Assembly (NCBI RefSeq): GCF_900162825.1
Contig: NZ_FUGE01000157.1
Coordinates: 1 to 34,324, forward strand
Reading direction: 5' to 3'
DNA length: 34,324 bases
Source: Psychrobacter piechaudii
Lineage (GTDB): Bacteria > Pseudomonadota > Gammaproteobacteria > Pseudomonadales > Moraxellaceae
Shown here: in pieces, positions 16,476 through 23,381 of the stretch
Numbering within the stretch: the first letter of the stretch is position 1
Layout of the letters: each line of letters begins with the position of its first letter
Position numbers and translations under genes: made by a program
Notes under the pieces: generated by a model
Databases searched by the model: none
Seen by the model: the letters and a program-made list of their open reading frames with translations, nothing else
What the model was told of the DNA's origin: nothing

Positions 16476-16900
16476 GAAAACCTCTATTTATAATTATTCC
16501 TTTATCTAGGGTAAGCCTTAATAAACTAGATAAAAATAAACTGGGTAAATTGCAGTTTATTATCGGCTTGTTTTACCCCGTCCCTCGTTTATATATTGTG
16601 CTATCAACATTAAACTGCTTACTAAATATGATCTTACTAAATGTCTTCTTACTATAGATATTGGTGCTGATTTTATTTTTCACAGCACTTTTTACCAAAC
16701 TGCTACTTATCTAACAAGTTTAAAAAAGCAAAGGTAATATAAAGAGCGAAAAACTGACAGGATATGAAATTAAAGCAATAGACTGGGTCTGTGTTTATTC
16801 CAACTCAAAGGTATGCAGGCAGTCTGCACTACAAGCGATAGTCCACCGCTACTTACGCAGCAGTGGACTCTCAACAAGCAGACCTTTTAAAGCAGTGATT
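16476..16900. other. Intergenic region between aroC and the nitroreductase gene
   Basis: 425 bp without a protein gene. The part next to aroC holds a strongly folded sequence (16822-16883). The middle is AT-rich and featureless apart from a small palindrome, AGAC-TGG-GTCT, near 16780. The promoter of the nitroreductase gene should lie in the left part, but I cannot place it. Confidence 0.55.
16822..16883 (-). other. Multi-stem RNA hairpin with GUAA tetraloop, downstream of aroC
   Basis: Read on the minus strand: GTCTGC, an 8-base internal loop, AGTCCAC, a T-G pair, GCTGC, loop GTAA, GTAGC, GTGGACT, a 12-base internal loop, GCAGAC. The inner helix is a continuous 13-bp stem (two wobbles) capped by a GNRA tetraloop closed by C-G; a 6-bp outer stem encloses it. 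It begins 18 bp after the aroC stop. No T run follows on the minus strand, so it is not a standard terminator. It may be a 3'UTR stability structure or part of a small RNA. Confidence 0.6.
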
Positions 16901-18004
16901 TTAAGTAATAGCAGACACTGGCGGGGTAACATCCGCATTCTGTCCCCGATGACGGAGATAATGATCAAGCAATACGATGGCCAGCATGGCTTCAGCAATA
17001 GGGGTAGCTCTAACACCGACACAAGGATCGTGACGACCTTTAGTCAGCATCTCGATAGCATTCCCCTCTACATCGATGCTCTTACCTGGAGTGGTGATAC
17101 TAGAAGTGGGCTTAAGGGCGATGCTCACCTTAATGTCTTGGCCTGAAGAGATACCCCCCAAAATACCACCTGAGTGGTTGGCAGTGAAGCCTTCTGGTGT
17201 TAACTCATCACGAGAGGTATGCCCAAATTGCTCAGCCACACTCATACCATCACCAATCTCAACCCCTTTTACCGCGTTGATACTCATCATGGCATGAGCA
17301 ATGTCAGCATCTAAACGATCAAAGACGGGCTCTCCCAAACCAACAGGAACACCGGAGGCAATAACCTCAAGCTTTGCTCCACAGCTGGTGCCCTCTCTTC
17401 TTAAACGCTCAATTAAAGCCTCAAATCTTGGAATCGCTTCGGCATCGGCACAGAAAAAAGGATTGCTATTTACAAACTGCCAATCGATATTGGCCGGGTC
17501 TTGTACCTTTGCAGCTTCATTACCCATCTGTACCACATGACCGTGAATCGTAATCCCAAGTCGCTGTTGCAAGTACTTTTTAGCGATTGCGCCAGCCGCA
17601 ACTCTCATGGCTGTTTCTCGGGCTGAAGAACGACCTCCGCCTCGATAGTCGCGAAAGCCATACTTCATGCTATAAGTATAGTCGGCGTGACCTGGGCGAA
17701 AGGTATCCTTGATATCGCTGTAGTCTTTTGACTTTTGATTGGTATTACGTATCAATAAGCCGATCGAAGTGCCTGTGGTTTTGCCTTCAAACACTCCAGA
17801 AATAATCTCCACTTCATCAGGCTCACGGCGCTGGGTAGCAAATTTAGAAGTGCCCGGCTTACGACGGTCTAAGTCAACTTGTAAGTCAGCGCTACTTAGT
17901 GCCATACCTGGGGGAATACCATCGACTATCGCCAATAACCCCTCGCCATGTGACTCGCCACATGTCGTTACCCTAAACACCTGTCCAATACTATTCCCTG
18001 CCAT
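16901..18004 (-). CDS. aroC: Chorismate synthase
   Basis: A 367-residue enzyme (E. coli 361) converting 5-enolpyruvylshikimate 3-phosphate to chorismate, the last shikimate-pathway step, with reduced FMN as cofactor. It shows the family signatures [18 protein letters not shown] near the N-terminus, then [20 protein letters not shown] and [21 protein letters not shown] (about 105-150), and [17 protein letters not shown]. It is complete at both ends. prmB lies 103 bp upstream on the same strand, a conserved gammaproteobacterial pairing, so they are probably cotranscribed. Confidence 0.97.
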   Translation of the reverse strand: MAGNSIGQVFRVTTCGESHGEGLLAIVDGIPPGMALSSADLQVDLDRRKPGTSKFATQRREPDEVEIISGVFEGKTTGTSIGLLIRNTNQKSKDYSDIKDTFRPGHADYTYSMKYGFRDYRGGGRSSARETAMRVAAGAIAKKYLQQRLGITIHGHVVQMGNEAAKVQDPANIDWQFVNSNPFFCADAEAIPRFEALIERLRREGTSCGAKLEVIASGVPVGLGEPVFDRLDADIAHAMMSINAVKGVEIGDGMSVAEQFGHTSRDELTPEGFTANHSGGILGGISSGQDIKVSIALKPTSSITTPGKSIDVEGNAIEMLTKGRHDPCVGVRATPIAEAMLAIVLLDHYLRHRGQNADVTPPVSAIT

Positions 18005-18107
18005 AACTTATGCTCATTTTTTCTAATTAAATTTACCCATCCACTTTATCAAGCTGTGTCACTTTCACAAGTCCTATTTATGGATGGGCAGTGCGTTACC
18101 TTAACTG

Positions 18108-19298
18108 TTACGAATCTAGCTGTGCCACTTGGGCCGCAAATAAATGACGATGACTTAGTAACTCATCACGATCGATAGCAAAAACACCACTACCCCCGCG
18201 GGCAAAGCTCAACCAGTTAAATTGAATTTCAGGATAAGCTTGACGTAATGCCCAATCACTATCCCCTACTTCACATACTAGCAGGCCTTCTGGTGACAAA
18301 TAGTCTGCAGCTTCATTTAAAATCTTGTGAACTAAATCTAAGCCATCTTGACCTGCAGCCAGTGCATGTTCTGGCTCATGGATAAACTCAGGAGGAAGCT
18401 CTGCCATCGCTGCCGCATCAACATACGGAGGATTGGTGACAATTAATTCATACTGATTTTCCGCAGGAATCTTTTCAAATAAATCAGACTCTATAAGATT
18501 TAGTTGATGCTCCATACCGTGATGTTCTACGTTGACCGCTGCCACCTCTAGTGCTGAATTATCAATATCTGCCGCATCCACTAGAGCATCTCTAAATCTG
18601 CTGGCAAGGGCTACCGCAATACAGGCTGAACCCGTGCAAAGATCCAAAATACGCTCTGGTTGATAAAGCTGTTTGTTCTCTAGCCCATGTAAATAAAAAG
18701 AAGGGAGATCTGGCGTTGAGTCTGCTCCTAAAGGCTGAGCAATCTCGTTGGTCTCAAAATAAGGATAGAACTGCTGACGAATTAATTCAGCGATAGGTGA
18801 TCTTGGAATAAGCACTCGCTCATCCACATAAAAAGGCAGATCACAAAAGTAAGCCAAATTAACCAGATAGCTTAATGGTTGACGATACACAATACGCGAC
18901 TGCAACAAGGTCAACACCTCAGCTTTCTCTGAAGCGGTAAGACGGCAGTCAAGGATTTGCTCATCAGCAGACCAATCAAGCGATAAGGTGTGCAATACAA
19001 TAGCGGCCGCTTCTGCGAAAACATCATTGGTGCCTTGTGCTACCACCACATCATAAGTACGCAGCTGAGTTACACAAAAGCGGATAAAGTCACGAATGGT
19101 ATAAAGGGACTCGGTAGCCTCATGACTGGCAGCCAAAAGCTCATCAAACTCGCCATTTAACGAGTTATCGAACGCACCTTGAGACAAGTCTGCTTCTTCA
19201 GACCCTTGGATTTGAGCAAGCAAGGCTTGAGCATCCAGTGACGATAAAGAGGCATTTGAGTCGGTTGTGTTGTCTAGATTTGAGTGGTCTGTTGACAT
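18108..19298 (-). CDS. prmB: 50S ribosomal protein L3 N5-glutamine methyltransferase
   Basis: A SAM-dependent methyltransferase that modifies a glutamine of ribosomal protein L3. It has an N-terminal helical domain (about 65-165, with YRQPLSYLVNLAYFCDLPFY and VLIPRSPIAELI), then the Rossmann fold with ILDLCTGSACIAVALA (SAM loop) and the substrate-glutamine motif NPPY in LIVTNPPYVDAA. The family is normally about 300 residues; this one has 396. The surplus is an acidic N-terminal tail of about 65 residues and an insert between the N-terminal and catalytic domains (around QPLGADSTPDLPSF). aroC next door and the LIPRSP motif favour PrmB over PrmC. Confidence 0.93.
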   Translation of the reverse strand: MSTDHSNLDNTTDSNASLSSLDAQALLAQIQGSEEADLSQGAFDNSLNGEFDELLAASHEATESLYTIRDFIRFCVTQLRTYDVVVAQGTNDVFAEAAAIVLHTLSLDWSADEQILDCRLTASEKAEVLTLLQSRIVYRQPLSYLVNLAYFCDLPFYVDERVLIPRSPIAELIRQQFYPYFETNEIAQPLGADSTPDLPSFYLHGLENKQLYQPERILDLCTGSACIAVALASRFRDALVDAADIDNSALEVAAVNVEHHGMEHQLNLIESDLFEKIPAENQYELIVTNPPYVDAAAMAELPPEFIHEPEHALAAGQDGLDLVHKILNEAADYLSPEGLLVCEVGDSDWALRQAYPEIQFNWLSFARGGSGVFAIDRDELLSHRHLFAAQVAQLDS

Positions 19299-19470
19299 AG
19301 TTAATCTGCTATTCCCATTACTGAGTTAATTTCTAAAGTAAAACTTCTGGTGACTCATTCTATCTGATAATCATAAAATCTGATATTAATAAAAAGCTCG
19401 AATCCGCTTTACAGGTTGCTCCATTATAACCAACATTGTTTAAGAGAGACTATTATTGTAAGGAACTATA

Positions 19471-19515
19471 TTTTACAAAGTAGAAATTCTGAAAAGCACG
19501 GTGTTTTACAAAGTA
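19471..19515. repeat. Direct repeat TTTTACAAAGTA, two copies 33 bp apart
   Basis: TTTTACAAAGTA occurs at 19471-19482 and 19504-19515. The 33-bp spacing is close to three helical turns, which would suit paired binding sites for a regulator of prmB or the transpeptidase gene. Chance is possible in AT-rich DNA. Confidence 0.35.
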
Positions 19516-19545
19516 CTGTAACTGTCATTCGACACTTTACTCTTT

Positions 19546-19654
19546 GCCCCTCTATTTATCAAAATGTCCTTTTTTAATCAATATATTGCCTTTCAATAAG
19601 GGTGATAGCCTCTTCCCCACTCTAGAAGCATCTCCTTCCTAAATTTAGAGGGGC
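19546..19654. repeat. 109-bp segment with terminal inverted repeats (possible MITE-like element)
   Basis: GCCCCTCTATTTA (19546-19558) and TAAATTTAGAGGGGC (19640-19654) are inverted copies with a 2-base difference in length; the outer nine bases match perfectly. The interior has no coding capacity. Only TTT flanks both sides, so a target duplication is not convincing. Confidence 0.3.
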
Positions 19655-19761
19655 TTTAGATAGCACAATTGTTACGGTTACTTTCAATTTTGTGGTAAAC
19701 ATTTGCCACTAGCTGCTTTTCATCGCATAATAGCAGCACCTTTTCTATTGTGAATAACTGT

Positions 19762-21057
19762 ATGACTATGAACGCTAAACTTACCCTTACCAAAATGCCT
19801 ACTAAATTCGCTCCTAAGCTACTTGCCACTGCTGTTGCAGCTACCTTATTTGCTTTTAGCGGCTCCGCAATTGCTGAGACAACTCCCAAGGCTAAGCCAG
19901 TAGATAGCCTTCAGAAGTTAATCAATGACACTGAAAACCAGAAACAAAGTGCTGCCACCGAAAAAGCAAAGCAGGCAGATGACAACGCCGAATTGGCCAG
20001 TGACGATGCTGACGATTTTGCTATTCAGGCTCAGGTCAACAATGAAATTGCCGAACAAAACAAAGATGATGTCGAATCGGGCCAGGCCGTAGCAATTGCC
20101 ACCCCAAATCTAGACGATGGCTCTATCAAGAGTATCGAAAATAAAGACGGTAAAATTTATAAAACCACCAACCTTTCAAACTATGCTCGTGCGGTAAACA
20201 GTGCGGTTTGGACTCCAAACATGCGCAGAAACACAGCAATGACTGTGAAAATGCAAGCCCTACTAGATTGGAACCATGCTTCACCAGGTCCTATCGATGG
20301 TGGCTGGGGTATGAACAGTACCAAAGCTTTGGCTAACTTCCAAACCATGAAAGGCTTACCTAGCACTGGTAAAATGAACGCAGCGACTTGGAGTGCTTTG
20401 ACCAAGAATATCGACCCAAATCAGCCGGTATTGGTTGAATACACTTTAACCAAAGACGATGTCACCACCAATTTTGCGCAGACTCCTTCTGGTTCAGAAG
20501 CCAAATCTAAGATGAAAGGTTTGTATTATCAAAACATTAAAGAGATGTTAGGCGAGCGCTTCCACATGGATGTTCGCTATCTTGAAAAGCTAAACAAAGG
20601 TAAGAGCTTTACCGAAGGTGAAACCATCACGGTTATTAACGTAGGCACCCCATTAAAAGCTAAAATTAATCGTGTGGTAGCTGACAAGGCAACCAAAACT
20701 TTATATGCCTATAACGGAGATAAATTGGTAGCCACTTATCCAACGACTGTGGGTAGTACAGCAACTCCATCACCGACGGGTACCTTCAAGATTGTTAATA
20801 AAGTGAAAATGCCTTGGTATAAATCTACTGTGAAAAGTGGCGATAAAAAAGAAGTGTTCATGCTTCCTCCAGGACCTAATAACCCTGTAGGTGTGGTGTG
20901 GATGGGCTTATCTAAACCTTCTTATGGTATCCATGGCTCGCCAGTTCCAGAAGGTATTAGCCGTCAAGCTTCTGCAGGCTGTGTACGTTTGACCAACTGG
21001 GACGTACTTGAAGTCTATGCAAATATTGAAAATGGAGCTTCAGTTGAGCTTAAATAA
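19762..21057 (+). CDS. L,D-transpeptidase with peptidoglycan-binding domain
   Basis: A periplasmic YkuD-family enzyme. A signal peptide (about residues 1-40, ending SGSAIA) is followed by a Lys/Gln/Asp-rich linker. Next come a PG_binding_1 domain (about 145-205, with GPIDGGWGMNSTKALANFQ), a LysM-like stretch (YLEKLNKGKSFTEGETITVINV) and the C-terminal catalytic domain. That domain has PSPTGTF, YGIHGSP and SAGCVRLTNWD; the Cys is the nucleophile and the His in HGS is its partner. Such enzymes form 3-3 cross-links or attach proteins to peptidoglycan. A GTG at 19750 extends the frame by four residues. The ATG at 19762 is preferred, with a third option at 19768; none has a good ribosome site. Confidence 0.9.
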   Translation: MTMNAKLTLTKMPTKFAPKLLATAVAATLFAFSGSAIAETTPKAKPVDSLQKLINDTENQKQSAATEKAKQADDNAELASDDADDFAIQAQVNNEIAEQNKDDVESGQAVAIATPNLDDGSIKSIENKDGKIYKTTNLSNYARAVNSAVWTPNMRRNTAMTVKMQALLDWNHASPGPIDGGWGMNSTKALANFQTMKGLPSTGKMNAATWSALTKNIDPNQPVLVEYTLTKDDVTTNFAQTPSGSEAKSKMKGLYYQNIKEMLGERFHMDVRYLEKLNKGKSFTEGETITVINVGTPLKAKINRVVADKATKTLYAYNGDKLVATYPTTVGSTATPSPTGTFKIVNKVKMPWYKSTVKSGDKKEVFMLPPGPNNPVGVVWMGLSKPSYGIHGSPVPEGISRQASAGCVRLTNWDVLEVYANIENGASVELK

Positions 21058-21089
21058 GCTGAGTTGAACATTCTATAATTATCGCACGC

Positions 21090-21166
21090 TTAGCCAGTAT
21101 CTGTATTAATCAGTGTTGTTAACTAGGTTTAAGTTAGTAACTAGGATTGTATTAATAACTGGCTAA
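21090..21166. repeat. Inverted repeat between the L,D-transpeptidase gene and coq7
   Basis: TTAGCCAGT (21090-21098) and ACTGGCTAA (21158-21166) are perfect inverted copies. Between them TAACTAGG occurs twice (21120-21127 and 21138-21145), and ATTAAT occurs near each arm. It could fold as a long weak hairpin after the transpeptidase gene. No T run follows, so a terminator role is doubtful. Confidence 0.45.
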
Positions 21167-21230
21167 ACAGTGATAATAGTAAATAAATATTGACGACATT
21201 AAATCAATAACAAGTAGATAAGGGCTCGTT

Positions 21231-21872
21231 ATGTCAAAAAATTTGAGTATTATTGATCGTGCTATTGTTGGCTTTGATAGCAGTTTGCGCTCCATAATCC
21301 CCCATTCAAATCAGACTGCGCGCCCCCTACCTGTCAGCTCTGATGAAATGCCTGAGCTTTCTATCAATGAGTCTCGCCATGTGGCGGGGCTTATGCGTAT
21401 TAATCACACCGGTGAAGTCTGCGCTCAAGGCCTATATCATGGTCAAGCCTTTACCGCAAAAGACAGTCAAGTTAAACAAGCCATGCAACATTCTGCTGAT
21501 GAAGAAATTGATCACTTGGTATGGTGTGAGACTCGTCTGGATGAATTGGGCAGCCACCCTAGCGTATTTACCCCAGTTTGGTATGGGCTGTCATTTGGAC
21601 TAGGTGCTATTGCTGGTCTTATTTCTGATGAATTTAGCTTGGGTTTTGTGGCTGAGACAGAAGCTCAAGTTAGTGAGCATTTACAAGAGCACATAAGCTT
21701 ATTGCCAGAACAAGATATTCGCAGTAAAGAGATTTTGGCCCAAATGAATATCGAAGAACTTGAGCATCGTGAGGCTGCCCTTAATCATGGTGGTAAAGCA
21801 CTTTCAGCCCCTGTTAGAGTGTCCATGCGCTGGATGGCCAATCGCATGAAGGGCTTGGCTTATCATTTGTAG
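21231..21872 (+). CDS. coq7: Ubiquinone biosynthesis hydroxylase Coq7
   Basis: A 213-residue di-iron ferritin-like hydroxylase that adds the last ring hydroxyl in ubiquinone synthesis (demethoxyubiquinol to demethylubiquinol), peripherally bound to the inner membrane. The iron ligands are recognisable: Glu in NHTGEVCAQGLYHGQA, EEIDHL (Glu and His), Glu in SEHLQEH and EELEHREAAL. Full length for the bacterial family. Many proteobacteria use UbiF instead; Coq7 fits Moraxellaceae. It appears monocistronic. Confidence 0.96.
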   Translation: MSKNLSIIDRAIVGFDSSLRSIIPHSNQTARPLPVSSDEMPELSINESRHVAGLMRINHTGEVCAQGLYHGQAFTAKDSQVKQAMQHSADEEIDHLVWCETRLDELGSHPSVFTPVWYGLSFGLGAIAGLISDEFSLGFVAETEAQVSEHLQEHISLLPEQDIRSKEILAQMNIEELEHREAALNHGGKALSAPVRVSMRWMANRMKGLAYHL

Positions 21873-22175
21873 ATTTCGAGTTGGAAGGGTTGTTATTTAA
21901 CGATTTATTAAACTAAATAAAATAACCTTCTTACTAGTAAATGATAATCAAAGTTTACAACTGACCCCTTTAATGCCTTCTATAAAGTTGCTATCTTATA
22001 GCACTTATTATACTGAATAATTCTAGCTGGCGAGTTCAATTGTGGAGTCGATATTTATCAGAGTGTTGAGCCAATGATTATCAAATAGTCGGATAAATTG
22101 AACTGCTGTTCTAGTTGTCTAATTTTGGATATATAACCCGCATCATTAATTAATATTGATTATAAGGACCTAATA
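21873..22175. other. Intergenic region coq7 to lipoprotein gene
   Basis: 303 bp, no gene. An imperfect inverted repeat just after coq7 (21884-21898 with 21920-21930, GAAGG...TTATTT and AAATAACCTTC) could be a weak terminator. A second one, AGTTCAATT (22033-22041) and AATTGAACT (22096-22104), has perfect 9-base arms 54 bp apart. ATAAGGA before the ATG at 22176 is the ribosome site of the next gene. Confidence 0.5.
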
Positions 22176-23084
22176 ATGAATAAATCGGTATCTGCTAAAC
22201 TTATTTCAAGCGCTTTTTTAATAAGCTTGGTCGCTACAGGCTGTGAGTCTCTACCCACCTCTGGTACTAGCACAGCTCCTGGCAGCGCAGTGGTAGTAGA
22301 TGATACTACTGATACAGCTGCTGCCATCGAGGCAGACACCACAGGTGGTAAAGTTTTCAAGGTTAAGTATGATGCCAATGAATTAAGAAATGATCCTTTA
22401 ATTAATTCGGTAGACATCACAGCGACCCAGTTACCTGGTATTCCTACCCCAACGGTTTCGGTATCAGATGTTAACTACATTGCCACAGTAGTAATCCCTA
22501 AAACTCGTATCAACCCGAATGATCAGTTGGATGTGAGCTTATTAGATGATTTTATTGACGAAATCAGCCCCAATGCTCGTCACTATCCACCAAACTTCAA
22601 TAGTAAATCTGATCTTTACTATGCCAAAGAGAAGTTAAAAGAGTTAGAGCAGTGGCTACGTCCTTTTGCTGAAGATGAAAATGCTTCATACGAAGTTTTA
22701 CTAAGAGCTGCTAAATTAAACGGCATGGGTCGTAACTTAGACTTAGGCTCTGACTTTGCAGTGCGTGGTAGTACTTTTATCGCTAAAGCAATCGATAGAC
22801 AGCCTGAAAGTGCTGAGGCAAACTTTATCTATGGCATGATGCTGTCTGAAGGCGGTGGCTTTAAAGAGGGTAAAAAATACTTAATGAAAGCGGCTTCTCA
22901 AAGCTATAAAGAAGCTGAGCAAAGTTTAGCACAAGCAGACTTGCTTAATGACAACCGCCCTGCAGCGCTATCTCGCTTGAAAGCTTTACAGCAAAAACAT
23001 CCTAATGATGCCACTATTGCTAAGCAAATTGAAATTGTAGAAGCAGGTAAATACTATATTTGGGACTTACCTGTGGCCAAATAA
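22176..23084 (+). CDS. Lipoprotein with C-terminal TPR/Sel1-like helical repeats
   Basis: 302 residues. The signal peptide ends in a lipobox-like LVATGC, placing the lipidated Cys at residue 23. A Thr/Ser/Asp-rich linker (about 24-55) follows. The middle has a probable beta-rich region (ITATQLPGIPTPTVSVSDVNYIATVVIPKTRI). The C-terminal half is helical and resembles two or three TPR/Sel1 units (SAEANFIYGMMLSEGGGFKEG; KKYLMKAASQSYKEAEQSL). Such repeats usually bind other proteins. I do not recognise a named family and give no function. Position next to another lipoprotein gene suggests an envelope role, but a terminator separates the two. Confidence 0.8.
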   Translation: MNKSVSAKLISSAFLISLVATGCESLPTSGTSTAPGSAVVVDDTTDTAAAIEADTTGGKVFKVKYDANELRNDPLINSVDITATQLPGIPTPTVSVSDVNYIATVVIPKTRINPNDQLDVSLLDDFIDEISPNARHYPPNFNSKSDLYYAKEKLKELEQWLRPFAEDENASYEVLLRAAKLNGMGRNLDLGSDFAVRGSTFIAKAIDRQPESAEANFIYGMMLSEGGGFKEGKKYLMKAASQSYKEAEQSLAQADLLNDNRPAALSRLKALQQKHPNDATIAKQIEIVEAGKYYIWDLPVAK

Positions 23085-23159
23085 GGTTAATAAAAAGCCA
23101 ATGAAAAGATAGCAAGATGTTCTTTTTATAGGGACTAGCCGATTTGATTTTGCTTAAAG

Positions 23160-23185
23160 ATAAAGCCACTTAATTGTGGCTTTAT
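23160..23185 (+). terminator. Intrinsic terminator after the TPR lipoprotein gene
   Basis: ATAAAGCCAC and GTGGCTTTAT form a 10-bp perfect stem around TTAATT, followed by TGTTTT. It lies about 75 bp after the gene. Confidence 0.82.
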
Positions 23186-23381
23186 TGTTTTGGTACCTAC
23201 TCTATTATCTCTTAAACTTTCAATTATCACTTATCTACGACCTGCACCTGCCTGACGTTTTCTTTGCTATTGTCATACTAATTCCTCAAAAATAAGGTAT
23301 TATTAATTTTGACAACCACCCTTTGTCGCTATTTATTTAAATAAATAAAACATTACTGTTTTATTGTCTAAGTCATTGATT

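Larger units (their letters stand above)
19299..19761. other. Intergenic region between divergent prmB and the L,D-transpeptidase gene
   Basis: 463 bp containing the outward promoters of prmB and the transpeptidase gene, none of which I can place with confidence. It carries a direct repeat (19471-19515) and a 109-bp stretch bounded by inverted repeats (19546-19654). The open frame on the minus strand at 19656-19889 is the antisense of the transpeptidase signal peptide region and is not a gene. Confidence 0.55.

Noticed and set aside
16822-16883. tRNA or simple terminator for aroC
   Set aside because: The fold has no cloverleaf arms or T-loop sequence, and no T run follows it on the minus strand.
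19656-19889. 77-residue open frame on the minus strand
   Set aside because: It is the antisense of the L,D-transpeptidase signal peptide, whose Ala-rich codons leave the other strand open; no ribosome site or family resemblance.
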